DNA of 36,710 nt, from contig CAMSTM010000016.1 of assembly GCA_947063675.1 (NCBI GenBank), positions 1 to 36,710 of the forward strand, read 5' to 3'. The notes under the pieces are model-generated. The model was given only the letters and a program-made list of their open reading frames with translations, was not told the origin of the DNA and searched no databases. Origin of the DNA: an uncultured Lachnospiraceae bacterium. Lineage in GTDB: Bacteria; Bacillota; Clostridia; Lachnospirales; Lachnospiraceae. Within the stretch, counting starts at the first letter, position 1. Every line of letters begins with the position of its first letter. The position numbers were made by a program, and so were the translations under genes. Below, in pieces: positions 1 to 9,029 of the stretch.

Positions 1-1
1 G

Positions 2-637
2 CTTTTGCTATGCCGGTCGCTTTTTCAAGTTCCGCAAGTGTCATGTGGCGGCTGGAGCGAGAATGAGAAGATTATCAAAGGCGCTCAGGAGCTGATTGAC
101 TTCGTTAACGCAGGTTACCTTGAGAGCGGCGCACCGGGTGCATTCCCTGAGAGCCAGAACAAGATTGGTCTTACGGAAAAGGTTGCAATGATTGTATGTG
201 CCAACTATGTATGTGCAGAGGTAAACAACAACACAGGTTCCAACATTAACTGGGGTCTGATGAACTATCCTGCAGTTGACGGCGGCGCTGATTCTTCCAA
301 CGCTTATGCCGGCGCTAACTCCCTTGCAATTTCCAAGAACTGCGCAAATCCTCAGGCAGCATTTGATTTCATCATGTTCCTGACAAGCGGTGAGTTCGAC
401 CAGAAGATGGCTGACGGCGCTTCCCAGATTCCTGCAGATTCCAGAAATACCGCTCCTGCAATTATGAACGGTACTGTTGAGACTCTGCTTGCTACCAAGG
501 CTCCCCTTAAGTGGAACATGGGCCTTTCCGATAACTCCGACCTTGGTCCTCAGTTTAAGGATGTAGCAATTAAGTTATTCGAAGGCGGATTCAAGACAGG
601 TGAAGAGTTCGCAGCGGCTATGGACGCTCTGTACTAA
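2..637 (+). CDS. Sugar ABC transporter substrate-binding protein, C-terminal part (left edge truncated)
   Basis: This is the C-terminal part of an extracellular solute-binding lipoprotein of the carbohydrate-uptake (CUT1) type. The reading frame is open to the left edge, so the signal peptide and N-terminal lobe lie outside the window. The visible part resembles the C-terminal lobe of maltose/oligosaccharide-binding proteins: a tryptophan-containing segment (GGWSENEKI), a 'NSLAISKNCANPQAAFDF' stretch typical of the late hinge region, and a C-terminal helix ending DALY. It is followed by two CUT1 permeases and a GH112 phosphorylase, so it probably captures a galactosyl disaccharide such as lacto-N-biose or galacto-N-biose; that ligand is inferred from context only. 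The TTG start in the ORF track is not credible. The first 45 or so bases read better in frame 1 (see findings), which suggests a frameshift or a sequence-edge error. Confidence 0.85.
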   Translation, partial: LLLCRSLFQVPQVSCGGWSENEKIIKGAQELIDFVNAGYLESGAPGAFPESQNKIGLTEKVAMIVCANYVCAEVNNNTGSNINWGLMNYPAVDGGADSSNAYAGANSLAISKNCANPQAAFDFIMFLTSGEFDQKMADGASQIPADSRNTAPAIMNGTVETLLATKAPLKWNMGLSDNSDLGPQFKDVAIKLFEGGFKTGEEFAAAMDALY

Positions 638-671
638 ATCATTACAACAATTAAACAGACTTTTTAAAAAT

Positions 672-704
672 GAGGTGGCACTATCGTGGTGCCGCCTCGT
701 TTTA
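672..704 (+). terminator. Attenuating hairpin between binding protein and permease genes
   Basis: The arms GAGGTGGCAC and GTGCCGCCTC form a 10-bp stem with one G-U pair around a 7-nt loop, followed by a short T-run (GTTTT). It lies between the binding-protein stop and the first permease. Hairpins at this place are common in sugar ABC operons and keep binding-protein mRNA more abundant than permease mRNA. The weak T-run suggests partial read-through. Confidence 0.7.
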
Positions 705-724
705 ACGAGAGGGGTGACAGGAAA

Positions 725-1618
<894 letters not shown>

Positions 1619-1631
1619 GGAGGTGTAAAAA

Positions 1632-2507
1632 ATGGCCAGAAGTAAAAAAGAAAAAAACTTTAAACAGCCCTGGAACTGGTCCAGGGAAATACGGCTTTTG
1701 CCCGGTTACCTTATTGTTCTGATTTGGATAGGATTTACGGCAACCTTCCTTTGCTGGATTCTGGGAGCCAGCTTTTCAACCGCAAAAGAAATTTTCTCAG
1801 GCAAAGTGTTTGCTTTCGAGTCGGGTTTTCACTGGGAAAACTATGTAAATGCATGGCAGGCCCAGAACGTTGCAAAGTTCTTCGGAAACTCCCTGCTGTA
1901 CGCGGTGACAGCCTGTATCGGCACGCTTTTGATTTCTGCGCCCGGCGCATACGTTTTGTCCCGTTTTGATTTCTTTGCAAACAAATCCCTGAAGTCCAGC
2001 CTGATTATTGCAATGAGCGTTCCGGCGGTTATGATTATCATGCCCATTTTTTCACTGACGACGCAGCTTGGCATCAAGGGAAGAATTTTGCTGATTCTTT
2101 TATACATCCTTATGCATGTTCCGTCTACCACGACATACCTGCTGAATTTCTTCGCAACGCTGTCCAAAACCTATGAAGAGGCGGCAGCCATAGACGGATG
2201 TCCTCCGGGAAAAACATTCTGGGTAATTATGCTGCCTCTTGTTCAGCCGGCAATCATTACCGTTACCATTTTCAACTTCCTGGGCGTATGGAACGAGTTC
2301 TTCATGGCTTTGATTTTTGCAAGTTCCGCAGAGATGACCCCTGTCGGCGTTGGATTGCTTCAGATTGTAAACGCGATGAAGTACACCGGCGACTACGGCG
2401 GACTGTTCGCGGCAGTTGTTATCGTATTCCTGCCTACCTTCCTGCTTTACATTTTCCTGTCTGAGAAGATTATAGCAGGCGTTACAGGCGGCGGCATCAA
2501 AGGTTAA
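1632..2507 (+). CDS. Sugar ABC transporter permease (MalG/UgpE-like)
   Basis: Second inner-membrane permease of the same CUT1 importer. It starts 13 bases after the first permease stop, with AAGGAGGTG just upstream of ATG. The 291-aa protein has an N-terminal cytoplasmic lysine-rich stretch, then about six membrane segments. The EAA motif is visible as YEEAAAIDGCPPGKTFW followed by LPLVQPAI. The C-terminus (EKIIAGVTGGGIKG) is typical of MalG-type subunits. It is co-transcribed with the binding protein, the first permease and the GH112 phosphorylase, whose start is 18 bases downstream. Confidence 0.92.
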   Translation: MARSKKEKNFKQPWNWSREIRLLPGYLIVLIWIGFTATFLCWILGASFSTAKEIFSGKVFAFESGFHWENYVNAWQAQNVAKFFGNSLLYAVTACIGTLLISAPGAYVLSRFDFFANKSLKSSLIIAMSVPAVMIIMPIFSLTTQLGIKGRILLILLYILMHVPSTTTYLLNFFATLSKTYEEAAAIDGCPPGKTFWVIMLPLVQPAIITVTIFNFLGVWNEFFMALIFASSAEMTPVGVGLLQIVNAMKYTGDYGGLFAAVVIVFLPTFLLYIFLSEKIIAGVTGGGIKG

Positions 2508-2525
2508 AACAGGAGGAACTTTAAA

Positions 2526-4700
2526 ATGAGCAAAACAAACGGCCGGGTTACTATTCCTACAGACGTGGACGTTATTCCGCAAACTCTGGAACTGTCCAGA
2601 CGCTGGGGCGCGGACGCAGTGCGCGACTGCGACGGCACGGATTTTCCCGTTGAATTGAAAGACGCGGGGATGAAGGTATATTCCACGTATTACACCACAA
2701 GAAAAGACAACGCATGGGCGAACGCCAATCCCGACGAGATTCAGCAAATGTATGTGATGACGCCTTTTTACACGGCAACAGAGGAACTTTTACGCATACG
2801 TCTTATGAAGGGCCTCTATCCCGATATGCTGACGCCCAACAGCCGGGATGATATCAAACGCTGGTGGGAAGTGGTTGACAGAACCACAGGCGAAGTTGTT
2901 CCCGCCGGGGACTGGACCTATGACGAGGCGGCAGGAGAAGTTGCCGTCAAGGCTGTGCCTTTCCACGACTATACCGTAAGCTTCCTGGCTTATATCATGT
3001 GGGACCCCGTACATATGTACAATGCGGTGGTCAACGACTGGAAGGATGTGGAACATCAGATTACCTTTGATGTGAGACAGCCGAAAACCCATGCTTATAC
3101 CATGGAACGCCTGCGCAAGTTTATTCAGGAGCATCCTTATGTAAACGTACTGCGTTTTACCACCTTTTTCCACCAGTTCACACTGATATTTGACGAACTG
3201 GCAAGGGAAAAATACGTGGACTGGTATGGTTATTCCGCTTCGGTAAGCCCTTATATCCTGGAGCAGTTCGAGAAGGAAACAGGTTATCCGTTCCGTCCCG
3301 AATATATCATCGACCAGGGCTACTATAACAACCAGTACCGGATTCCCTCAAAGGAGTTTCAGGACTTTCAGGCTTTCCAGAGAAGGGAAGTAAAAAAGAT
3401 TGTAAAGGAAATGGTGGATATCACCCATGAATATGGCAAGGAAGCCATGATGTTTTTGGGCGACCACTGGATTGGCACAGAGCCCTTTATGGAAGAGTTT
3501 AAGGAAATGGGACTGGACGCCATTGTGGGGAGCGTCGGAAACGGCTCTACCCTGCGCCTGATTAGCGATATCGAAGGCGTATCCTACCGGGAGGGAAGAC
3601 TTCTCCCGTACTTTTTCCCTGATACCTTCCACGAGGGCGGAGAGCCGGTAAAGGAGGCAAAAGTCAACTGGGTGACTGCCCGGCGCGCAATCCTCCGCAA
3701 ACCTATCGACCGCATCGGCTATGGCGGTTACTTAAAGCTTACGCTGGATTTCCCTGAATTTGTGAACTATGTGGAATCTGTCTGTAATGAGTTCAGGGAG
3801 CTGTACGACAACATCAAAGGCTGTGTACCCTACTGTGTTAAAAAGGTGGCTGTGCTGAACTGCTGGGGCAAAATGCGCGCATGGGGCTGCCATATGGTGC
3901 ATCACGCCATTTACTTTAAGAAAAATTATTCCTATGCAGGAGTGATAGAGGCGCTTTCCGGCGCGCCCTTCGACGTACAGTTTATCAGCTTTACGGATTT
4001 GAAGGAAAATCCCGATATTTTAAAGGGAATTGATGTTCTCATCAATGTGGGCGATGCCGATACCGCCCATACCGGCGGCGAGTGGTGGTGCGATGCTGAG
4101 ATTTCCTCTGCAGTCAGAAAATTTGTGTACGAGGGCGGCGGAATTATCGGTGTGGGAGAGCCCTGCGCCCATCAGGCAAACGGCCGCTTCTTCCAGCTTT
4201 CCAATGTGTTCGGCGTGGAAAAAGAGCTTGGCTTCACTCTTGGCTACGATAAATATAACCTGGAATGCCACAGCCATTTTATCACGGAAGACGTGAAGGG
4301 TGAAATAGATTTCGGGGAAGGACAGAAAAATATCTATGCCCTGGAGGGCGCTTCCATCCTTGCGGCAACAGGCGAAGACCCCAAGACAAAGGATGTGCAG
4401 CTCGCCGTAAACAGCTTTGGAAAAGGACGCGCCGTCTATATCAGCGGACTTCCCTACAGCTTTGAAAACAGCAGGCTTCTTCACCGGGCAATCCTCTGGA
4501 GCGCCGGCGATGAGGAAAATCTCCATCAGTGGTTTTCAGGCAACTACAATGTGGACGTTCATGCTTATCCCGAAAACGGCAAATACTGCGTGGTAAACAA
4601 TACCTACGAGCCTCAGAGCACCGTTGTCTACAAAGGAAACGGAGAAAGCTTTGAGCTGAATCTGGATGAGAACCAGATTATCTGGTATGAGATAGACTGA
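2526..4700 (+). CDS. GH112 beta-galactoside phosphorylase (galacto-/lacto-N-biose phosphorylase family)
   Basis: Cytoplasmic GH112 enzyme that cleaves a beta-galactoside with inorganic phosphate to alpha-galactose 1-phosphate plus the acceptor sugar. The family signature near the N-terminus (RRWGADAVRDCDGTDFP, about residues 26-42) is unmistakable. The catalytic-acid motif GDHWIG places its Asp at residue 313 by my count, the position reported for the Bifidobacterium longum enzyme. The length of 724 aa is usual for the family. A TIM barrel is expected first, then a glutamine-amidotransferase-like middle domain (DVLINVGDADTAHTGGEWW) and a small beta C-terminal domain. GH112 members act on galacto-N-biose, lacto-N-biose or galactosyl-rhamnose, and I cannot separate these by eye. 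AGGAGG precedes the ATG. No galactose-1-phosphate or N-acetylhexosamine kinase genes follow, because the next gene is convergent. Confidence 0.93.
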   Translation: MSKTNGRVTIPTDVDVIPQTLELSRRWGADAVRDCDGTDFPVELKDAGMKVYSTYYTTRKDNAWANANPDEIQQMYVMTPFYTATEELLRIRLMKGLYPDMLTPNSRDDIKRWWEVVDRTTGEVVPAGDWTYDEAAGEVAVKAVPFHDYTVSFLAYIMWDPVHMYNAVVNDWKDVEHQITFDVRQPKTHAYTMERLRKFIQEHPYVNVLRFTTFFHQFTLIFDELAREKYVDWYGYSASVSPYILEQFEKETGYPFRPEYIIDQGYYNNQYRIPSKEFQDFQAFQRREVKKIVKEMVDITHEYGKEAMMFLGDHWIGTEPFMEEFKEMGLDAIVGSVGNGSTLRLISDIEGVSYREGRLLPYFFPDTFHEGGEPVKEAKVNWVTARRAILRKPIDRIGYGGYLKLTLDFPEFVNYVESVCNEFRELYDNIKGCVPYCVKKVAVLNCWGKMRAWGCHMVHHAIYFKKNYSYAGVIEALSGAPFDVQFISFTDLKENPDILKGIDVLINVGDADTAHTGGEWWCDAEISSAVRKFVYEGGGIIGVGEPCAHQANGRFFQLSNVFGVEKELGFTLGYDKYNLECHSHFITEDVKGEIDFGEGQKNIYALEGASILAATGEDPKTKDVQLAVNSFGKGRAVYISGLPYSFENSRLLHRAILWSAGDEENLHQWFSGNYNVDVHAYPENGKYCVVNNTYEPQSTVVYKGNGESFELNLDENQIIWYEID

Positions 4701-4713
4701 TACCGGACAGCTT

Positions 4714-4757
4714 AAAATAAGGCAGACATCTTTTTGTACAGATGACTGCCTTTTATT
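4714..4757. terminator. Bidirectional rho-independent terminator
   Basis: AAGGCAGACATCT and AGATGACTGCCTT pair with one mismatch around a short T-rich loop. The stem is followed by TTTATTT on the plus strand and by TTATTTTAAG on the minus strand. It sits between the convergent GH112 and flavodoxin genes and probably ends both transcripts. Confidence 0.85.
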
Positions 4758-4810
4758 TATCCGCTTTTTGTCTGCTTTTATCTTCCTGCTTTGCGCCTGA
4801 TACCGACGCC

Positions 4811-5371
4811 TTACTTCCCGGCCTTTACACATTCAACCAGCGGCCTGATATATTTCTTATCGGATATATCGTAAGACCTTGCAATCATCTCCTCAAACTG
4901 CCTGTCCTTTTCATCCTTGTCCTTTTTATTCTTTATTTTCGTTTTCATCACGCCGGCAAAGGCTTTCATCATCATTTTTTCCATAAAAGGCATCTTCTCA
5001 TAGCGCAGGCCGCCCTGCATATAAAAATGGGGGATTCGGGAAAGCTCCTCCTCTGAAAGATTATTGCCCCACATTTCGGCTATCGTTCCCTCCTCCGAAT
5101 TCGGCATGGCGCCGGTGGCAAATACAATAAAACGCGGCGCCCGGCTGTTTTCGAAAAGCTCTTTTGCCTTTTTAAGCCCGTCAACTGTACCGGCATGCAT
5201 TCTGCCGCCAAAAATCACCGTGTCAAAGCCGGAAATTCCTCCGGCAGCCGCATCTTTCAGCTCCATAGACGTACAGTTATTTTCCTTTTCCAGACTGTCC
5301 GCTATCCATTCCGCATATTCTCTGGTAAAGCCTGTCACGCTTTTATACATCACCAATATCTTTTGATTCAT
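4811..5371 (-). CDS. Flavodoxin-domain protein (HemG-like)
   Basis: Small FMN-binding flavodoxin-fold protein of 186 aa. The N-terminal phosphate loop fits the pattern (YKSVTGFTREYAEWIAD), and the second conserved strand reads TVIFGGRMHAG. The layout resembles the Flavodoxin_5/HemG group (menaquinone-dependent protoporphyrinogen dehydrogenase), but many such clostridial proteins have no known role, so I do not assign hemG. A lysine-rich patch follows residue 135. The ATG is preceded by GGAGGAGGAAAAGG. It lies about 120 bases downstream of the AIR-synthase-like gene on the same strand and probably shares its transcript. Confidence 0.8.
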   Translation of the reverse strand: MNQKILVMYKSVTGFTREYAEWIADSLEKENNCTSMELKDAAAGGISGFDTVIFGGRMHAGTVDGLKKAKELFENSRAPRFIVFATGAMPNSEEGTIAEMWGNNLSEEELSRIPHFYMQGGLRYEKMPFMEKMMMKAFAGVMKTKIKNKKDKDEKDRQFEEMIARSYDISDKKYIRPLVECVKAGK

Positions 5372-5493
5372 CCTTTTCCTCCTCCATACTGACGCCCAAC
5401 TCCTCCGATTTGGTCTGCGCCATCTGCAGATTTGTCTCCGATTGATATCATTCTTCCAGAGACATAATATTTTTTCGCTCCCGGATTGCCGGA

Positions 5494-6537
5494 CTACATT
5501 TTTAATATTTCATCCTGGCCCGGACGTCCCAGATACCTGATTTCTTCTCCGTTTCTGACAATCTTGTCATTTCCAGAATCCATACTTCCGATAACGGCAG
5601 AAAAAATCCCTGCTTCTGCAAGCGCGCCTGTAAGCCCGGCTCCGTCTGCCGTTACCATAAGCAGAGCGCCGCCGGATAAAAGCTCATAAGGATTTAAACC
5701 GAAAAACTCGCACACTTCAATCGTTTCCTGTCTTACGGGAATCTTTTTCAAATCTACGCAAAATCCCATCCCCGCCTTTTGGGATAATTCCCACAATGCA
5801 CCGAAAACGCCGCCGTATCTTAAGTCGTGCATTACATAAGCACCCTGTTTAAGGGCAATCTCCGCCTCCAAAGCCACGGACAGAAATTTTTCCTGCGCCT
5901 TTGCTTCACTGACAAGCCTTACCGGATATCTCGTCAAAAGCTCTTTCTCCTTCTCCCCGGCAAGAATACAGGTTCCCTCCAGTCCAATCCACTTACTCAT
6001 GACGATATCAAACTTATGGCTTCCTTCCATTTCCCGGTAAATCACCGGCATTTGTTTTTCCGTATCTCCAATCGCCGTCGCCGTGATAACGGGACACCTG
6101 ACATAGCTGCTGACCTCTGTATGCCCGCCTGCAATCTGAACCCCCAGCTCCATGCAGCAACGCTCCGCTTCCCCCATCAGTTCTCTAAGCTGCGCCTCCT
6201 CCGTTTCCACCGGCAAGGTGACAGACAGCATGACAGATACCGGACGCCCTCCTCCCGCCGCAACATTATTGGCGGCTGCCATTACCGCCAGGTATGCCGC
6301 ATTTTTGACCGGAAGATTCACCGTCTCTGTGGAAACGGCCATTATTGCCGCCAGCTCTTTTCCTGCCTTTGCAGTTTTTTCTCCCTGCCCGGTTCCCTTG
6401 CCGTTCTCACTTTCCAACGCCAAAAAGGCGCAGTCATTGCCGACGCCTGCGCCTTTTAATACTTCATTTCTACGATTCTTAATCTTCCCCAACACGGAAC
6501 GCTTTAAGATACTTTCCGGCAGCTTTCCTGTTTTCAT
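5494..6537 (-). CDS. AIR synthase-related (HypE/ThiL-like) protein
   Basis: Cytoplasmic protein of the PurM/HypE/ThiL/SelD ATP-binding superfamily. An N-terminal AIR-synthase domain contains GVGNDCAFLAL and the glycine-rich AAANNVAAGGGRPVSV segment; a C-terminal domain follows from about residue 165 (DIVMSKWIGLEGTCILA). It is closest in layout to HypE, but the C-terminus (DEILKM) lacks the PRIC-type cysteine on which HypE builds the thiocyanate, and no other hyp genes are nearby. Its substrate is therefore unknown. The second ATG (6537) is chosen because GGAGGG lies six bases upstream; the first ATG (6543) directly abuts that site and overlaps the upstream stop as ATGA. It is translationally coupled to the VanW gene. 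Confidence 0.8.
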   Translation of the reverse strand: MKTGKLPESILKRSVLGKIKNRRNEVLKGAGVGNDCAFLALESENGKGTGQGEKTAKAGKELAAIMAVSTETVNLPVKNAAYLAVMAAANNVAAGGGRPVSVMLSVTLPVETEEAQLRELMGEAERCCMELGVQIAGGHTEVSSYVRCPVITATAIGDTEKQMPVIYREMEGSHKFDIVMSKWIGLEGTCILAGEKEKELLTRYPVRLVSEAKAQEKFLSVALEAEIALKQGAYVMHDLRYGGVFGALWELSQKAGMGFCVDLKKIPVRQETIEVCEFFGLNPYELLSGGALLMVTADGAGLTGALAEAGIFSAVIGSMDSGNDKIVRNGEEIRYLGRPGQDEILKM

Positions 6538-6539
6538 AA

Positions 6540-8150
6540 TCATCCCTCCGGTTCTGCTTCCGCCGGAGCCTCCGGTGCCGGTGCCGCATCTGCAGGCGGA
6601 GCCCCTTCTGCCGGTGCCCCTTCCCCGGGTACGCCTTCCGCCGGAGGCGCCGGCAAAGGAGGCGCTGCTTCCCCGGTACTGAGTGCAGCGACAACGCTCT
6701 TTACATAATCAATACTGTTCGTACCGATTGCCTCCATCATCTGATTATAGATATTAGGGTCTTCCGTCGCCACGCCCACTGTCGCCGTCCGGGGGGTCAT
6801 CTTGTAAGAGCTGGAATTCACCTGCTCCCGGCTGACCTCCTGCCCGTTCTCCTTCACAACCTTCCAGAGATTCGCCTTATAGCCGATATGAGCCGACTGA
6901 ACCGATATAGAGCCCACAGGCAAAGACGCGTTGGGGTAAATCACCTCCGTGTCAGGATAGGTCTGGCTGATAACCTCGCTCTCATATATCACCTGACGGC
7001 TGCTTTCTCTGGTTTCCATTCCATATATGGTAAATGTGATATTCTTATCATCCGTGCTGATTCCTTCAATATAAATCGGCGCTTCCGTATTATTGATAAA
7101 TTTGAAGTCCTTTCCGGCGGACTCCGCAATAGCCGCGTCGGCGGAAGGATTCACATAAGTAACTATCATGGAATGATTGTGTCTCTCCGTGACCTCAAGC
7201 TCAGACAAAAGCACCGCGTTATAAAGCGTTGTGGATACCTGGCAGATACCGCCCCCCAGGCTGTCCACCACCTGACCGTTCAGGTAAGAAGCCGCCATAT
7301 AATAGCCGTTTGATTCCGTAAAAGGCGATACCGCCTCGTAGGTTGAAAACTCATCCCCGGGATAAATGGTCGCTCCGTTAATCAGCGCGCACCCGTTGCG
7401 CACGTTAGCGCTTCTGGAAGGCCCTGAAGTCCGAAAGCTTGTGGTAAAGGTGCCAAGTACATCCTTCACTTTGGCAAGCTCCTCCTCCGCTCCCCTTGGT
7501 TCGTCCACAATAACCTCCAATTGGAGGGAATCGTCTCCTCTGTTCCATTCACTGTTAAAGAAATCGCTGATGAGCGTCTCGCAGGCCACCTCGTCCACTA
7601 TCAGCCCGGTCTGCCCCGGATTCACCACAAATCCGCCGCCCTCCCTGCTTAAAGTAGCGTCCGCCGCTTCCACATTATATACAGAGCACTGCTCGGCCAG
7701 AATGGTTTTAACCAATTCTTTATCCACCGACAGCTCCAAATCAAATACCTTATTTTCATATTGAAGGTCTTTAGCCGCTTTATACCTCTGTACGATATTG
7801 CCGCTCCGGCCGATTTGGGCCGCTTCCTCCACAACCGTCGGATTGTTCCAGCTAAGTCCCACATCAGCCGGAGTAATCTCCACGGAATTTCCATCCATAA
7901 TCATCAGGGTAATCACTTTCTCCGACAGACCGTCCACGTAATTCTCCACCATGGCCTTTGCATCGCTGACGGTCATTCCCCCCAGGGACATATCCTCAAT
8001 ATAAATGCCGGGTAAGATGGAGTCCTCCTCCTGCGCTTTCACCTCTGTCCCCCAAAGCCCTGTCAAAACTGCCGCCGTTAAAAAGCAGGCTGCTCCCCTC
8101 AATAATTTCTTCATAACCTTCCTCATTTCCACATTTCTGTTGCTTACCAT
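6540..8150 (-). CDS. VanW-family secreted protein with peptidoglycan-binding-like domain
   Basis: Exported protein of 536 aa. The signal peptide is plausible (MKKLLRGAACFLTAAVL, likely cleavage after EVKA near residue 40). A PG_binding_4-like region covers roughly residues 60-200, and the VanW domain follows at about 230-370 with its signature GGGICQVSTTLYNAVL and RHNHS. The C-terminus is a low-complexity Pro/Ala/Glu/Gly tail of about 45 residues, perhaps a wall-spanning spacer. VanW proteins are named after a vancomycin-cluster gene, but most, like this one, are not in resistance clusters and their biochemistry is unsettled. The start at 8150 uses TTAAGG overlapping the stop of the preceding small ORF, which suggests coupling; internal ATGs up to MKKLLRG are alternatives. 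Confidence 0.88.
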   Translation of the reverse strand: MVSNRNVEMRKVMKKLLRGAACFLTAAVLTGLWGTEVKAQEEDSILPGIYIEDMSLGGMTVSDAKAMVENYVDGLSEKVITLMIMDGNSVEITPADVGLSWNNPTVVEEAAQIGRSGNIVQRYKAAKDLQYENKVFDLELSVDKELVKTILAEQCSVYNVEAADATLSREGGGFVVNPGQTGLIVDEVACETLISDFFNSEWNRGDDSLQLEVIVDEPRGAEEELAKVKDVLGTFTTSFRTSGPSRSANVRNGCALINGATIYPGDEFSTYEAVSPFTESNGYYMAASYLNGQVVDSLGGGICQVSTTLYNAVLLSELEVTERHNHSMIVTYVNPSADAAIAESAGKDFKFINNTEAPIYIEGISTDDKNITFTIYGMETRESSRQVIYESEVISQTYPDTEVIYPNASLPVGSISVQSAHIGYKANLWKVVKENGQEVSREQVNSSSYKMTPRTATVGVATEDPNIYNQMMEAIGTNSIDYVKSVVAALSTGEAAPPLPAPPAEGVPGEGAPAEGAPPADAAPAPEAPAEAEPEG

Positions 8151-8155
8151 TTGCC

Positions 8156-8263
8156 TTAATACATAAAAGATGCTATAGTTGGTATAATCATAGCAAGCAC
8201 AAGCAAAATGATAATCACTCCTGAAACAACTTTTTTGCTTTTTTTATTATAAAAATTAAACAT
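8156..8263 (-). CDS. 35-aa single-pass membrane protein (Prli42/DUF4044-like)
   Basis: This small ORF is missing from the supplied track. It reads MFNFYNKKSKKVVSGV, then a hydrophobic helix (IIILLVLAMIIPTIASF) and the stop TAA. A very strong ribosome site, CGGAGGAACAAA, precedes the ATG. A short lysine-rich cytoplasmic N-terminus and one C-terminal membrane helix are the layout of the Prli42/DUF4044 miniproteins, of which Prli42 in Listeria tethers the stressosome. That assignment rests on size, topology and a KK...V...LAM-like pattern only. Its stop is 5 bases before the VanW start, so it is the first gene of that operon. A plausible promoter lies at 8298-8326. Confidence 0.72.
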   Translation of the reverse strand: MFNFYNKKSKKVVSGVIIILLVLAMIIPTIASFMY

Positions 8264-8297
8264 TTTGTTCCTCCGATAAATCTCTCTTCGAAAGGAT

Positions 8298-8326
8298 ATT
8301 ATATATGAAATACCCATTTTTTGCAA
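8298..8326 (-). promoter_or_regulatory. Sigma-A promoter for the small-ORF/VanW operon
   Basis: On the minus strand TTGCAA (8321-8326) and TATAAT (8298-8303) are separated by 17 bases. They lie 35 bases upstream of the small-ORF start and overlap the beginning of the divergent gene at 8305. Confidence 0.6.
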
Positions 8327-8916
8327 GTTTTATCATGTTCTGTCTGTGGCTTCTGTACACTCTGCACAGACAGCGCAGCAAGGAAGCAAATTCCGACAAA
8401 GATTTCTGGAAAAGAGAGGCCGCCGCAAACAGCACCCGCCGCAAAAGCCTTGACAATCTCGACTATATCCGAATTCCCTTTGAGGCTCTCCCCATGGATA
8501 CTCTTGCCGATGACCCGGCCGTTGCGGAATACCATGAGACGCTCCGCGAGCTCTCCAAAGAGCCAATCGTAAATTTTACCGGCATCAGCAACACGGATTT
8601 AAAGCTTATGTACGGCGCCCCCAACATAGATATCCTCTCCCGCTATGACCAGCGTTATACTGTGCTCGTCCGCACGCTCCAGAATTTTGCCCAGACTCTT
8701 TATGACAAAGGCTATCTGGACGAAGCCTGCAGGATACTGGAATTTTCCGTCAGTACCCGTACGGATATAAGCGCCACTTACAAGCTGCTCGCCACAATTT
8801 ACCGGGAAAAAGGCGAAACCGAAAAAATTGCCGGGCTGATTCCCGTCGCAAAAGAACTCAACAGCAGTCTGTCTAAGCACATTGTGGCAGCTCTTGAGGA
8901 GTTTCTCCCACAGTAA
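8305..8916 (+). CDS. Membrane-anchored TPR-like protein, function unknown
   Basis: A 203-aa protein with one N-terminal hydrophobic segment (residues 4-19), then a charged linker, and a helical C-terminal half. The C-terminal half (TLYDKGYLDEACRILEFSV and ATYKLLATIYREKGETEKI) looks like one or two degenerate tetratricopeptide repeats. It is therefore probably a membrane-tethered protein-interaction module facing the cytoplasm; no enzymatic motif is seen. The ATG at 8305 is preceded by AAAGGA at good spacing. It is divergent from the VanW operon, with about 40 bases between the two start codons, and the two may be co-regulated. Confidence 0.75.
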   Translation: MKYPFFASFIMFCLWLLYTLHRQRSKEANSDKDFWKREAAANSTRRKSLDNLDYIRIPFEALPMDTLADDPAVAEYHETLRELSKEPIVNFTGISNTDLKLMYGAPNIDILSRYDQRYTVLVRTLQNFAQTLYDKGYLDEACRILEFSVSTRTDISATYKLLATIYREKGETEKIAGLIPVAKELNSSLSKHIVAALEEFLPQ

Positions 8917-9029
8917 CAGCCTCCCCGCTTTGATAAGCTCCGTTATTATTTTATGTATTGTCTGATAAATATATTCCGGTTTTCTTTCAGGTGTGTCCGA
9001 AATAACACCAGGTCTTTCAATATATAAAG

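Noticed and set aside
5390-5465. Minus-strand reading frame MSLEE-stop-YQSETNLQMAQTKSEELGVSMEEE in the flavodoxin leader
   Set aside because: It looks faintly coding, but an in-frame TGA interrupts it after five codons, it has no clear ribosome site, and its end overlaps the flavodoxin start. It may be a decayed small gene, but the support is too thin to list.
6600-6660. Low-complexity GC-rich stretch at the 3' end of the VanW gene as a DNA repeat or CRISPR-like array
   Set aside because: It encodes the Pro/Ala/Glu/Gly tail in frame; the repetition follows the peptide and has no regular repeat-spacer structure.
6540-8150. VanW as evidence for a vancomycin-resistance cluster
   Set aside because: No vanH, vanA/B-type ligase, vanX, or vanRS genes are nearby, and VanW-domain proteins are common in ordinary Clostridia chromosomes.
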